64,000 nt of DNA from Streptomyces gossypii (lineage in GTDB: Bacteria > Actinomycetota > Actinomycetes > Streptomycetales > Streptomycetaceae), in contig NZ_JAJAGO010000005.1 of the NCBI RefSeq assembly GCF_025165795.1, positions 372,001 to 436,000 of the forward strand, given 5' to 3'. The notes under the pieces are model-generated. The model saw only the letters and a list, made by a program, of their open reading frames with translations. It was not told where the DNA came from and searched no databases. Both the position numbers and the translations under genes were made by a program. Position 1 is the first letter of the stretch. Each line of letters opens with the position of its first letter. Positions 18,953 through 26,811 of the stretch are shown one piece after another.

Positions 18953-19930
18953 CTACGGGTTCTTCAGTGTTTTCAGTCCGTCCGCGATCGCCTTGGTGTT
19001 GGCCCGCATCATCTGCAGATAGGTGGCGGCCCCCTCGCCCTTGGGGGTGAGGGATTCGGAGAAGAGCGGGATCACCCGCACCTCCAGATCGCTTTCCTCC
19101 TTGAGTACCTTGGCCAGCCGGTCCGGCTGTGAGGAGTCGACGAATATGGCAGGGGTGCGGGCCTTCTCGATCGCGGAGCTCAGCGACTCCAGGTCGGCGG
19201 CGCTCGGGGAGGCAAGGGTCGTACCGCTGGGAATGACGGCGCCGATCACACGGAAGTGGTACCGCTCGGCCAGGTAACCGAACACATGGTGGTTCGTCAC
19301 CAGGTTGCGTTCTTCCTCCGGTATTTCACCGAAGCGTTTCCGCATCCACGAATGCAGTCCGTCCAGTTTCTTTCCGTAGGCCGCCGCGTGCGCCTTGACG
19401 GCTTTCTTGTCGACGCCGTCGACGTGCTTCGCCACCTCCTCGCCGAGCAGTTCCGCCGCTGCCTCGACGCGCTGCGGGTCGGTCCAGAAGTGCGGATCGG
19501 GCTCGCCCTTCGTACCGCCCGACGCGTACGGAAGGGGATCGGTCCGCTCCCCGACGGCGACGGTCGGAACGCCGGAGCTCTCGGCCGCGTCGACATGGCG
19601 CAGGACGTTCTCCTCCAGCCCGAGGCCGTTGTAGACGACAAGGTCGGCCTGCTCGATCTCCGCCGCCTGCCTGGCCGAGACGCCGAAGGAGTGCGGGTCG
19701 GCGTTCGCCTTCATCAGGACGGTGACGTCGGCCTGGTCGCCCACGACGTTGCGGGTGACGTCGCCGAGGATGTTCGTGGTGACGACAATGGCGGGCCGGT
19801 CGCCCGCGCTGCCCGTACAGCTGGTGGTCAGCCCCGCCACCAGCGCGCAGACCAGGGCGGCGCCCGCCGTGCGTGCGGCTGCCGTGCGTGCGGCTGCCGT
19901 GCGTGCGCCCGCCGTGCGTGCGGCCCTCAT
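18953..19930 (-). CDS. aztC: zinc ABC transporter substrate-binding lipoprotein (AztC/ZnuA type)
   Basis: Cluster A-I metal-binding protein of 325 aa that would capture zinc outside the membrane. The lipobox is LVAGLTTSC. Zinc ligands are visible in NADPHSFGVSARQ (His), in EPDPHFWTDPQR (His), in LVTNHHVFGYLAERY (His), and in IFVDSSQPDRL (Asp); the YNGLGLE motif is also present. The histidine-rich loop of ZnuA is absent, as in AztC proteins that use a chaperone. The ATG lies within the stop of copy 2 of aztD (ATGA). The signal-peptide n-region is built of tandem RTA(A/G)A repeats from a 15-base DNA repeat. Confidence 0.9.
   Translation of the reverse strand: MRAARTAGARTAAARTAAARTAGAALVCALVAGLTTSCTGSAGDRPAIVVTTNILGDVTRNVVGDQADVTVLMKANADPHSFGVSARQAAEIEQADLVVYNGLGLEENVLRHVDAAESSGVPTVAVGERTDPLPYASGGTKGEPDPHFWTDPQRVEAAAELLGEEVAKHVDGVDKKAVKAHAAAYGKKLDGLHSWMRKRFGEIPEEERNLVTNHHVFGYLAERYHFRVIGAVIPSGTTLASPSAADLESLSSAIEKARTPAIFVDSSQPDRLAKVLKEESDLEVRVIPLFSESLTPKGEGAATYLQMMRANTKAIADGLKTLKNP
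19866..19925. repeat. 15-base tandem repeat in the aztC signal peptide
   Basis: Four contiguous 15-base units (consensus on the plus strand gccgtgcgtgcggct) at 19866, 19881, 19896 and 19911; the last two carry small changes. Each adds five residues to the positively charged start of AztC. Copy number could vary between strains without breaking the frame. Confidence 0.85.
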
Positions 19931-21195
19931 CGCCCGGTCTCCACCATGTGCGTGGGGGCGAAGTCGAGCGGGAAGGTGCGGGCCAGCCGCAGATCATCGT
20001 TGTAGTCGATCTCGTAGACCTTCTTGCCCGCCGCGTCGTTGAGATAGGCGCGACTGGTGTCGATCTCGATGGACGCCCCCGGCACCCCCGCCCCCGCGTC
20101 CTTGCCGCCGGGCGGCGACATCAGCTCGACACGCGCGGTCACCTTGCCGGTGCCGGTGTCGTACGCCCGCAGCACGCCCTTGTCGTCGAGTGCGAGGAGC
20201 GGCGCACCCTCACCCGCGGTGTTCACGGCGAGGGCCGGCCCGGTGTCCACCCTCTTCCAGGTCCGCTCCGTGACGTCGAGCAGCCAGGTGCCGTCGTCGC
20301 CCGCCCGGGCGGCCAGGGTCGTGCTGCCCGGCCGGTGCTGGAAGGTGTGGGCCCGCTCTTCGGCGTCCACCTGTGCGTCGTAGGCGATCTTCTCGCTGTC
20401 GAAGCCGCCCTTCGCCTCGGTGACCAGCAGGGCGCCGTCCGCGCACGCGTAGACGACACCCCTGCGGGTTACCGCCGCTCCCCGGATCTCAGGGCACGGC
20501 GTGCGGAGCCGCTCCACCCGGCCGCCGTCCCGGTCGCGCACCTCCACGACGGCCTTGCCGCCGTCACCCGGCACGGGCACGGGCACGAGAAGGTGCTCCT
20601 CGTACGGCATGACAGCCCCCGCTTCGGCCTTGCCCGGTATCTTCCGGGCCTTGCCGACGGAGCCGTCCTCCAGCTTCGTCCGGTCGTAGAGACGGGCGGT
20701 GCCGTCGGCGGCGGAGACCGCCGTGACCGCCTTGTCGCTGTGGACCGCCAGCGGGGCCTTCCCGGGTACGGTGCCGACGTCGCGGATCTTCGCCCGGTAG
20801 TAGTGCACGTGGTCGCCGTGCGGGACCGTCCACGTGCCGCTGTCGACGACGCTCGCCTCCGAGCCGGTGCCGATGAAGGCGAACCGCCCGTCGGTGGTGA
20901 TGCCCTGGGCGTCCGGAGTCTTCCCGGCGGGAGTGGTGTCGCCGGTGGTGAGGTCGAGTATCCGGACCGATCCGGAGCCCGCGTCCGCCATCACCAGGCG
21001 CGACTGCTGCTCCGCGGCCTCCTCCGCCCCTTCGACATATCCGTGGGGCTGGGCAGAGGGGGACTTCTCGGCGGCATCGGCGCCGGAGTGGGTGTCCGAG
21101 CCGGCGTCGGAGCCGGACTGGCAGGCCGTCAGCAGTGCCGCCACGGCGAGCAGGGCGGACAAGGCGGCGGACGGGCGGGTCGATGGGGGAGTCAT
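19927..21195 (-). CDS. aztD: AztD-like zinc chaperone, copy 2 (lipoprotein)
   Basis: A 422-aa predicted lipoprotein. The start ATG at 21195 overlaps the aztB stop (ATGA); an in-frame ATG 15 bases upstream is less likely. Signal peptide with lipobox VAALLTACQ, then an Asp/Ser/Gly-rich tether. The core repeats short strands like VRILDLTTGDTTPAG, ARLYDRTKLEDG and LRAYDTGTGKVTARV, consistent with a beta propeller. The motif WTVPHGDHVHYYRAK contains the HGDH-x-H cluster typical of AztD zinc chaperones, and RAHTFQHRPG supplies another His pair. It is encoded between aztB and aztC, so it should load AztC with zinc. It shares only a loose pattern with copy 1. Confidence 0.8.
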   Translation of the reverse strand: MTPPSTRPSAALSALLAVAALLTACQSGSDAGSDTHSGADAAEKSPSAQPHGYVEGAEEAAEQQSRLVMADAGSGSVRILDLTTGDTTPAGKTPDAQGITTDGRFAFIGTGSEASVVDSGTWTVPHGDHVHYYRAKIRDVGTVPGKAPLAVHSDKAVTAVSAADGTARLYDRTKLEDGSVGKARKIPGKAEAGAVMPYEEHLLVPVPVPGDGGKAVVEVRDRDGGRVERLRTPCPEIRGAAVTRRGVVYACADGALLVTEAKGGFDSEKIAYDAQVDAEERAHTFQHRPGSTTLAARAGDDGTWLLDVTERTWKRVDTGPALAVNTAGEGAPLLALDDKGVLRAYDTGTGKVTARVELMSPPGGKDAGAGVPGASIEIDTSRAYLNDAAGKKVYEIDYNDDLRLARTFPLDFAPTHMVETGR

Positions 21196-22067
21196 GATGA
21201 GTGCTCGCATTCCATGCGGGTGTCGATCGCGGGCGCGGCCCGTGGGGCGCGTGCCCGGTGGTGAAGCCGGGCGGCGAGGGTGGAGAGCAGGAACTGCACG
21301 ACCGCGACGGCGGCGATCGTCGCGCCTGCGGCGGTGCTCAGATGCCAGGACAGGAGCAGGCCGAAGAAGGTCGCCGTCATGCCGAGGAGCGCGGCTCCGG
21401 CCATCACCGCCGGGATGCGCCGCGCCCAGTGGAGGGCGGCGGCCGGCGGTGCGATGAGCAGGCCGAAGACCAGCAGCGTCCCGACGATGTGGAACGAGGC
21501 CACCAGGGCGAGGGTCAGCAGCCCCAGCAGCGCGGCATGGGCGGCCCGGGGGCGCAGGCCCAGGGTGTGGGCCTTGCGTTCGTCGAAGGCCAGGGCGACG
21601 AAGGGCCGGTAGCCGACGACGGAGACGGCCAGGGCGACGCCCAGCGCGACGGCGAGCAGGATGAGATCGCGCTCCCGGACCGCGAGGACGTCTCCGAAGA
21701 GGAACCCGGTCAGATCCACGGCGAAGGACTGGGAGCGCGAGACGATGATCACGCCCAGCGACAGCATGCCGACGAACAGCAGTCCGATGCTGGTGTCCTG
21801 GGACAACCGCGGCGACCGGCCCAGCACAGTGACGCCGAGGGCCATCACCCCCGCGCTGACCGCCGCGCCGAGCAGCAGATTGCCGCCGAGGAGCGAGGCG
21901 GTCGCGACACCGGGCAGCATGCCGTGCGACATGGCGTCGCCGAGGAACGCCATGCCCCGGAGGACCACCCAGGTGCCCGCGAGGGCGCAGATCAGCGACA
22001 CGAGGATGCCGCCCCACAGGGCCCGCTGCACAAAGGTCACTTCAAGAGGACCGACCAACCACTCCAT
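21192..22067 (-). CDS. aztB: zinc ABC transporter permease (AztB)
   Basis: Metal-type ABC-3 permease of 291 aa with about eight membrane helices. Family segments include LICALAGTWVVLRGMAFLGDAMSHG, GLLFVGMLSLGVIIVSRS, and the coupling region FDERKAHTLGLRPRAAHAALL followed by HIVGTLLVFGLLIAPPAAA. It starts 14 bases from the Zur-like box shared with the divergent aztA gene. The order aztB-aztD-aztC-aztD on this strand is linked by two ATGA overlaps, so the complex is co-expressed. Confidence 0.9.
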   Translation of the reverse strand: MEWLVGPLEVTFVQRALWGGILVSLICALAGTWVVLRGMAFLGDAMSHGMLPGVATASLLGGNLLLGAAVSAGVMALGVTVLGRSPRLSQDTSIGLLFVGMLSLGVIIVSRSQSFAVDLTGFLFGDVLAVRERDLILLAVALGVALAVSVVGYRPFVALAFDERKAHTLGLRPRAAHAALLGLLTLALVASFHIVGTLLVFGLLIAPPAAALHWARRIPAVMAGAALLGMTATFFGLLLSWHLSTAAGATIAAVAVVQFLLSTLAARLHHRARAPRAAPAIDTRMECEHSS

Positions 22068-22080
22068 GCGGCCGACCCTA

Positions 22081-22101
22081 TAATGAAAACGATTATCAAT
22101 T
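22081..22101. promoter_or_regulatory. Zur-like operator between aztB and aztA
   Basis: The AT-rich palindrome tgaaaacgattatca (22084-22098) differs at two positions from the actinobacterial Zur consensus TGAAAATGATTTTCA as I know it. It lies in the 48-base gap between the two divergent starts, where it would block both promoters when zinc is sufficient. A Fur-type site is the alternative, but the neighbours are zinc genes. Confidence 0.75.
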
Positions 22102-22115
22102 CAATGAAGGGTTGA

Positions 22116-22874
22116 GTGGTGGACACTCCAGAGGCTTCGGCAATCACGCTCCGCGGGGTATCCGCGGGCTACGGCTCGCGACGGGTCCTGCACCAATTCC
22201 ACGGCGCCATACCGGCGTTGGCGGACACGGTGGTCGTCGGCCCGAACGGCTCCGGGAAGTCCACACTGCTCGGCGTGATCGCCGGTGTGACGCCGACGAC
22301 AGCGGGGACGGTCCAGCACGGCGCCGGCATGGGCACCGGCTGCGGCATGGGAACCGGCATGGGCAGCGCCGCGCGGCCCGCCTTCGTCGTGCAGCGCAGC
22401 GCGGTCTCCGACGTCCTGCCGCTGACGGCGCGGGACACCGTCGCGATGGGGCGCTGGGACCGTCTCGGCCTGTGGAAGCGGCTGTCGGCGCGCGACTGGT
22501 CGGTCGTCGACACGAGCATGGAACGGCTCGGCGTGCGCGACCTCGCCGGACGGCAGCTCGGCGAACTCTCCGGCGGCCAGCGCCAACGCGTCCTGGTCGC
22601 CCAGGGCCTGGCGCAGGAAGCGGGCCTGATCCTCCTCGACGAACCCACCACCGGCCTCGACCTGGCGGCACAGCGCCGGATCGCCCAGGTGATCGGAGAG
22701 GTGAAGTCAGAGGGCGTCACGGTCGTCCAGGCGACCCACGATCTGGCGGCGGCGCGCCGAGCGGACCACTGCCTGCTCCTTCAGGACGGCCGTCTTGTCG
22801 GCGAGGGGGCGCCCGCCGCCGTGCTCACGGACGCCGCCCTCGAAGAGGTGTGGCAACTGCCCCGGCGAGTCTGA
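22116..22874 (+). CDS. aztA: zinc ABC transporter ATPase (AztA)
   Basis: ATPase of 252 aa pairing with AztB. Walker A is VVGPNGSGKSTLLGVIAG, the Q-loop is FVVQRSAVSDVLPLTARDTV, the signature is LSGGQRQRVLVAQGLA, Walker B is LILLDEPTTGLD, and the H-loop is VVQATHDLAAA. The VLPLTxRDTVxMGRW pattern is typical of metal-chelate transporters. Between Walker A and the Q-loop there is an unusual Gly-Met-Thr insertion (GMGTGCGMGTGMG) where most relatives have a short loop. GTG at 22116 was chosen, with a gaaggg site upstream. It is divergent from aztB and shares the Zur-like box. Confidence 0.9.
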   Translation: MVDTPEASAITLRGVSAGYGSRRVLHQFHGAIPALADTVVVGPNGSGKSTLLGVIAGVTPTTAGTVQHGAGMGTGCGMGTGMGSAARPAFVVQRSAVSDVLPLTARDTVAMGRWDRLGLWKRLSARDWSVVDTSMERLGVRDLAGRQLGELSGGQRQRVLVAQGLAQEAGLILLDEPTTGLDLAAQRRIAQVIGEVKSEGVTVVQATHDLAAARRADHCLLLQDGRLVGEGAPAAVLTDAALEEVWQLPRRV

Positions 22875-22902
22875 CCCGCCCGCCCGAGGGGGCGGGCGGG
22901 TC
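22873..22902. terminator. hairpin terminator after aztA
   Basis: Arms 22873-22885 and 22890-22902 are exact 13-base inverted repeats with a 4-base loop; they begin inside the aztA stop codon. Also suitable for ending the convergent PhoX gene. Confidence 0.8.
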
Positions 22903-22923
22903 AGGGGGCTGCCCGACAAACTC

Positions 22924-24300
22924 TCAGTGCCGCCAGGGGCCGGTGACCGCGAACGTCGTGCCGGGGGTGTAGCAGTTGACGAACATCGTCTGGCCGCCCG
23001 GCGAGAAGGTGACGCCCGCGAACTCGCCCCACTCCGGCTCCTCGGGCGTGCCGATGTTCTGCCTGCCCCGCGCCATCGGATAGACCGTGCCGCGCCTGGT
23101 CAGGCCGTAGACATGCTGGACTCCCGCGCCGTCCTCGCAGACCATCAGACCGCCGCTCGGTGCCAGAGCGATGTTGTCCGGCTCCTCGCCCGGCATGTCC
23201 AGGTCGCTCTCCGGACCGAAGATGACGACCAGCGTGAGGCTGTTGTCCTCCGGGTCGTAGCGCCAGATCTGCCCGTAGTGGTCCCCGCCGGAGCCTTCCG
23301 CGCTCTTGGCGAAGCTGGAGACGAAGTAGACGGAGCGCCCGCCCCAGTAGCAGCCCTCCAGCTTCTGGGCGTGGGTGGCGCCCTTGAGGCCGAAGTCCTG
23401 ATGGCGGATGGGCGTCTCCGCGGCCAGTGGATCCGGCACCTCGACCCACTCGATGCCGTCGAAGGTGGTGCCGGGCTCCGTCACCACCGACAGGTCCGGT
23501 ACCTCCGGCACCCGCATGGCCTCCAGCACGCCACCGGCGCGCAGCGAGTCGAAGCCGCGGAGCGGGCGCCGCGGAAGAAAGCGGTAGAAGAGCCCGAACG
23601 GCGCCTCGAAGGCGTCCTCGGTCTCGTAGACGATGCCGTTGGACGGATCGATCGCGACGGCCTCGTGCTGGAATCGGCCCATCGCGGTGAGCGGCTCGGG
23701 GACGGTGCGGTGCTCCTTGCGGAAGCCGACTTCGAAGATGAAGCCGTGGTCCTTGGCGTAACCCTCCTCACCGGCCTTGTACTCGGTCTCCTCGCAGGTC
23801 AGCCAAGTGCCCCAGGGGGTGTGCCCGCCCGCGCAGTTGGTGGAGGTGCCGGCGATGCCGACGCGTTCCGTGCGTACGCCGTGGTGCCGGTCCAGCTCCA
23901 GCACCGTGCAGCCGCCCTCGGCGCGGGGGTCGTAGGTGAGTCCCTCGACGGCGGGGACGGGTGCTCTCGAGTCCATCCGGTTCTCGTGGTTGCGCACCAG
24001 CCAGAGCGAGTTGTGGCGGCGGCTGTCCCCGAAGGCGGCCATGCCGTCGGGGTTGCTGGGCACCGGGCCCTCGCCCGAGCGCATCGCGTCGCCCTCGCGG
24101 GAGAGCACCTTGTACCGGAAGCCCCTGGGCAGGTCGAGCAGCCCGTCCGGGTCCGGGAGGAGAGGGCCGTAGCCGCTCCCTCCGCCCGTCCCCTGGGCGT
24201 GGGCCGTACCCGCGAAGACATCTGGAATGCTCCCGGCGAAGGCGATACCCGCCCCCAGTGCACCGGTTCCTGCGAGGATCTGCCGACGTGTCGTGGCCAT
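22924..24300 (-). CDS. PhoX-family (DUF839) alkaline phosphatase, Tat-exported
   Basis: A 458-aa protein with a twin-arginine signal (TTRRQILAGTGALGAG, then a hydrophobic stretch and cleavage near AHAQG). The PhoX/DUF839 signature STNCAGGHTPWGTWLTCEE is present; Cys156 corresponds to the iron-ligand cysteine described for PhoX. Further family blocks are LVRNHENRMDSR, KDHGFIFEV, FQHEAVAIDPSNGIVYETED and PSGGLMVCEDG. It would hydrolyse extracellular phosphate esters using an iron-calcium cofactor. Some relatives lack proven phosphatase activity, so the substrate is open. No PHO-box-like repeat is obvious upstream. Confidence 0.82.
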   Translation of the reverse strand: MATTRRQILAGTGALGAGIAFAGSIPDVFAGTAHAQGTGGGSGYGPLLPDPDGLLDLPRGFRYKVLSREGDAMRSGEGPVPSNPDGMAAFGDSRRHNSLWLVRNHENRMDSRAPVPAVEGLTYDPRAEGGCTVLELDRHHGVRTERVGIAGTSTNCAGGHTPWGTWLTCEETEYKAGEEGYAKDHGFIFEVGFRKEHRTVPEPLTAMGRFQHEAVAIDPSNGIVYETEDAFEAPFGLFYRFLPRRPLRGFDSLRAGGVLEAMRVPEVPDLSVVTEPGTTFDGIEWVEVPDPLAAETPIRHQDFGLKGATHAQKLEGCYWGGRSVYFVSSFAKSAEGSGGDHYGQIWRYDPEDNSLTLVVIFGPESDLDMPGEEPDNIALAPSGGLMVCEDGAGVQHVYGLTRRGTVYPMARGRQNIGTPEEPEWGEFAGVTFSPGGQTMFVNCYTPGTTFAVTGPWRH

Positions 24301-24440
24301 CGTTCACTCTCCCTGTTGGCGGACAGGACGAACTGAGTACGTGTGTCTACCACGCGAACCGTCCCCGCAGCACTAGGCACGACACGATTGCCCGCCAGGA
24401 GAGCGTCTGGGGCTCCGGTCTCCAGCCGGCCCGCCTCCGC

Positions 24441-25553
24441 CTACGCGGCTCGCGTCAGCCGCTCTCCGTCACGGGCGAGAGCGGTCAGCCGGGAGATCGC
24501 CCGGAAGTACTTCTTCCGGTAACCGCCGCGCAGCATCTCCTCGCTGAAGAGCTGGTCGAACGGCACCCCGGACGCGAGGAGCGGCACCTCACGGTCGTAG
24601 AGCCGGTCGGCGAGCACCACGAGGCGCAGCGCCGTCGCCTCGTCGGGCACCGGACGCACACCGGTGAGGCAGACGGCCGCCAGCCCCTCGCACATGGCCC
24701 CGTAACGGCTGGGATGGACCTGGGCGAGATGGGTCAGCAGTGCGGGGAAGGCGTCGAGCGTGGCGCCGGGCGTCCGGCGGGCGGCCCGTACGGTCTCCTC
24801 GTCGCCGCTCGGCTCCGGCGCCTCCGGCATGCCCCGGTGCCGGAAGTCCTCGCCGTCGATGCGCAGCGGCGTGAAATGGGCGGAGAGGCCCTGTATCTCG
24901 CGCAGGAAGTCGGTGGCGGCGAAGCGGCCCTCGCCGAGTCTGCCGGGCAGCGTGTTGGACGTGGCCGCCAGTGCCACGCCCTCCTCGACAAGTCTGCTGA
25001 GCAGCGAGGAGACCAGCACCGTGTCGCCCGGGTCGTCCAGCTCGAACTCGTCTATGCACAGCAGGGCGTGGCCGCTCAGAGTGTCCACGGTCTGCTGGAA
25101 GCCGAGGGCACCGACCAGGTTCGTCAGCTCCACGAAGGTGCCGAACGCCTTCCGCTCCGGAGGGGCGGGCGCCGCGTGCCAGACGGAGGCGAGCAGGTGG
25201 GTCTTGCCGACGCCGTATCCGCCGTCGAGGTAGATGCCGCGGGGGCTTTCGCCCTGGTGCGCGGTACCCCGCCCGCGCTCCCGCCGGAACCAGCGCTTCC
25301 GGCCGCGGCCGGCCTGCGGGGCACCGTCGAGCCCCGTACCGAAGGCGGTCAGCGCCTGGACGGCCGCCTGCTGGCTGGGCTGGCCCGGGTCGGGTATGTA
25401 TGTGTCGAAACGCACCGAGTCGAAGCGCGGCGGCGGCACCATCTCGGCTACCAGCCGTCCCGCGGGCACCCGCGGCGCGCGGGCGCACAGGGAGAGCGGG
25501 GATGAGGGTATGGACTCGGCTGCACGGGGGGCGGTGGTGGACACACCACTCAT
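24441..25553 (-). CDS. zapE: AFG1/ZapE-like ATPase
   Basis: P-loop ATPase of 370 aa. Walker A is YLDGGYGVGKTHLLASVWH, Walker B is LLCIDEFELDDPGDT, sensor I is VALAATSNTLPGRLGEGRF, and the family tail includes LADRLYDREVPLLASGVPFDQLF and YRKKYFRAISRLTAL. In Gram-negatives ZapE/AFG1 proteins act on cell division or mitochondrial protein turnover; in actinobacteria the role is unsettled. ATG at 25553 gives MSGVSTTAPRA; the frame is open further upstream but that part reads into the long inverted repeat. No strong ribosome site is visible for this start, so the N-terminus is uncertain. Confidence 0.85.
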   Translation of the reverse strand: MSGVSTTAPRAAESIPSSPLSLCARAPRVPAGRLVAEMVPPPRFDSVRFDTYIPDPGQPSQQAAVQALTAFGTGLDGAPQAGRGRKRWFRRERGRGTAHQGESPRGIYLDGGYGVGKTHLLASVWHAAPAPPERKAFGTFVELTNLVGALGFQQTVDTLSGHALLCIDEFELDDPGDTVLVSSLLSRLVEEGVALAATSNTLPGRLGEGRFAATDFLREIQGLSAHFTPLRIDGEDFRHRGMPEAPEPSGDEETVRAARRTPGATLDAFPALLTHLAQVHPSRYGAMCEGLAAVCLTGVRPVPDEATALRLVVLADRLYDREVPLLASGVPFDQLFSEEMLRGGYRKKYFRAISRLTALARDGERLTRAA

Positions 25554-25623
25554 GCTACGGCGCCTTGACGACCTCCCCCGCGACAGGGCGCGGGCTCGCG
25601 GCGTCCTGCTGGGGCGAGGCCTC

Positions 25624-25788
25624 AGAGCCCCTGACAGAATGGGCGGTCGGCTTGCGACGTCTGGCACGCGCGCTCGCCGCGTTGTCGGAGTCGTCCATGT
25701 ACGCCCAGTACGAGGACGATCCTCCGCCTTGCGAGCGCACGCACCAGACGCCGCAAGCTGATCGACCGCCCATTCTGTCAGGGGCTCT
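25624..25788. repeat. 165-base long imperfect inverted repeat
   Basis: Outer arms 25624-25677 and 25731-25788 are nearly complementary (a 3-base gap and a few substitutions). The 53-base centre can continue the stem (cggagtcgtcc against ggacgatcctccg, then gtac/gtac around gccca). Transcribed, it would form one very long hairpin. It lies between the divergent zapE and RibD-like starts. It could be a non-coding RNA, a MITE-like element or a regulatory fold; no target-site duplication or transposase gene is visible. Confidence 0.6.
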
Positions 25789-25832
25789 TAATGCGCGGGT
25801 GTGCGCCCGTGCGGCATGCCACACTGCGGCCT

Positions 25833-26696
25833 ATGCGACGCCTGTTCCCGTCCGGCCAGCCCGCCGTGCCCACGGCGCCTGCCGCGCCCGCCGTTCCCGC
25901 TGCGACCGGAGTGTCCGCCGCTGCGGGGCAGACTGCCGGGTCCGGCGGCGAGTGGAGCCTCGACCGGCTCGCGGCTGCCTATGCCTACCCCGCCGTTGCC
26001 CGTCCCTGGCTGCGCGCGAACATGGTCAGCTCGCTGGACGGCGCGGCCCACCACGGCGGCCGCTCCCAGCCGCTGTCCTCACCGGCGGACATGCGGATCT
26101 TCGGGGTGCTGCGCGGGCTCGCCGACGTGGTGATCGTGGGCGCGGAAACGGTGCGACACGAGGGGTACCGTCCGGCCCGTGCGCGGGAGGCGTTCGCCGC
26201 CCTCCGGGCAGCGGCGGGCCAGGGCCCGGCACCGGCCATCGCGGTGGTGAGCGCGGGACTGGAGCTGGACTTCTCGGCGCGGCTGTTCACCGCCCCGCAG
26301 GTACCGACGCTGATCCTCACCGGGGCTGCGGCCCCGGTCGAGCGGGTACGGGCGGCGCGCGCCGCGGGCGCCGAGGTGCTGGTGGCGGGTGAGAGTGCCC
26401 GGGTGGACGCCGCCCGGGTGCCGTCCGTGCTGGCCGAGCGCGGTCTGACCCGGCAGCTGACCGAGGGCGGCCCCCGGCTTCTGAGCCAGTTGGCGGCGGC
26501 CGGGGCGCTCGACGAGTTGTGCCTGGCGGTGGCGCCGCGGGTGGCGCTCGGTACGGCGGCGCGGGTGATGCATGGTCCGGAGTCCGAGGTGCCCGCAGAA
26601 TTCGTCCTGGAGTCGGTGCTGGAGGAGGACGGCTTCCTCTTCACCCGTTACCGAAGGCCCGGTGCGGCGTCGGCGGAGGCCGGTACGGCGGAATAG
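25833..26696 (+). CDS. RibD C-terminal-domain (pyrimidine reductase family) protein
   Basis: A 287-aa protein with the dihydrofolate-reductase-like fold of the RibD C-terminal domain. RPWLRANMVSSLDGAAHHGG is the first strand with substrate residues, DMRIFGVLRGLADVVIVGAETVRHEGY is the classical NADPH-binding stretch, and LTRQLTEGGPRLLSQLAAAGALDELCL carries the G-G-P motif. The first ~45 residues are Ala/Pro-rich. In true RibD this domain reduces the ribosyl side chain in riboflavin synthesis. Here no deaminase domain is attached and no rib genes are near, so the substrate is unknown. ATG at 25833 starts MRRLFPSGQ; a start 42 bases earlier is possible. Confidence 0.8.
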   Translation: MRRLFPSGQPAVPTAPAAPAVPAATGVSAAAGQTAGSGGEWSLDRLAAAYAYPAVARPWLRANMVSSLDGAAHHGGRSQPLSSPADMRIFGVLRGLADVVIVGAETVRHEGYRPARAREAFAALRAAAGQGPAPAIAVVSAGLELDFSARLFTAPQVPTLILTGAAAPVERVRAARAAGAEVLVAGESARVDAARVPSVLAERGLTRQLTEGGPRLLSQLAAAGALDELCLAVAPRVALGTAARVMHGPESEVPAEFVLESVLEEDGFLFTRYRRPGAASAEAGTAE

Positions 26697-26811
26697 CTGA
26701 TTCCGCTTAGCCTTGATCGGGCAGACTGAGAAGAGCGCAGTCCCGTGCGTTCGCGGGGCAGAATGGTTTCTGTCGGGGTCCGAGGGCCTCGCATAGAGAA
26801 GGGCACCTGTC

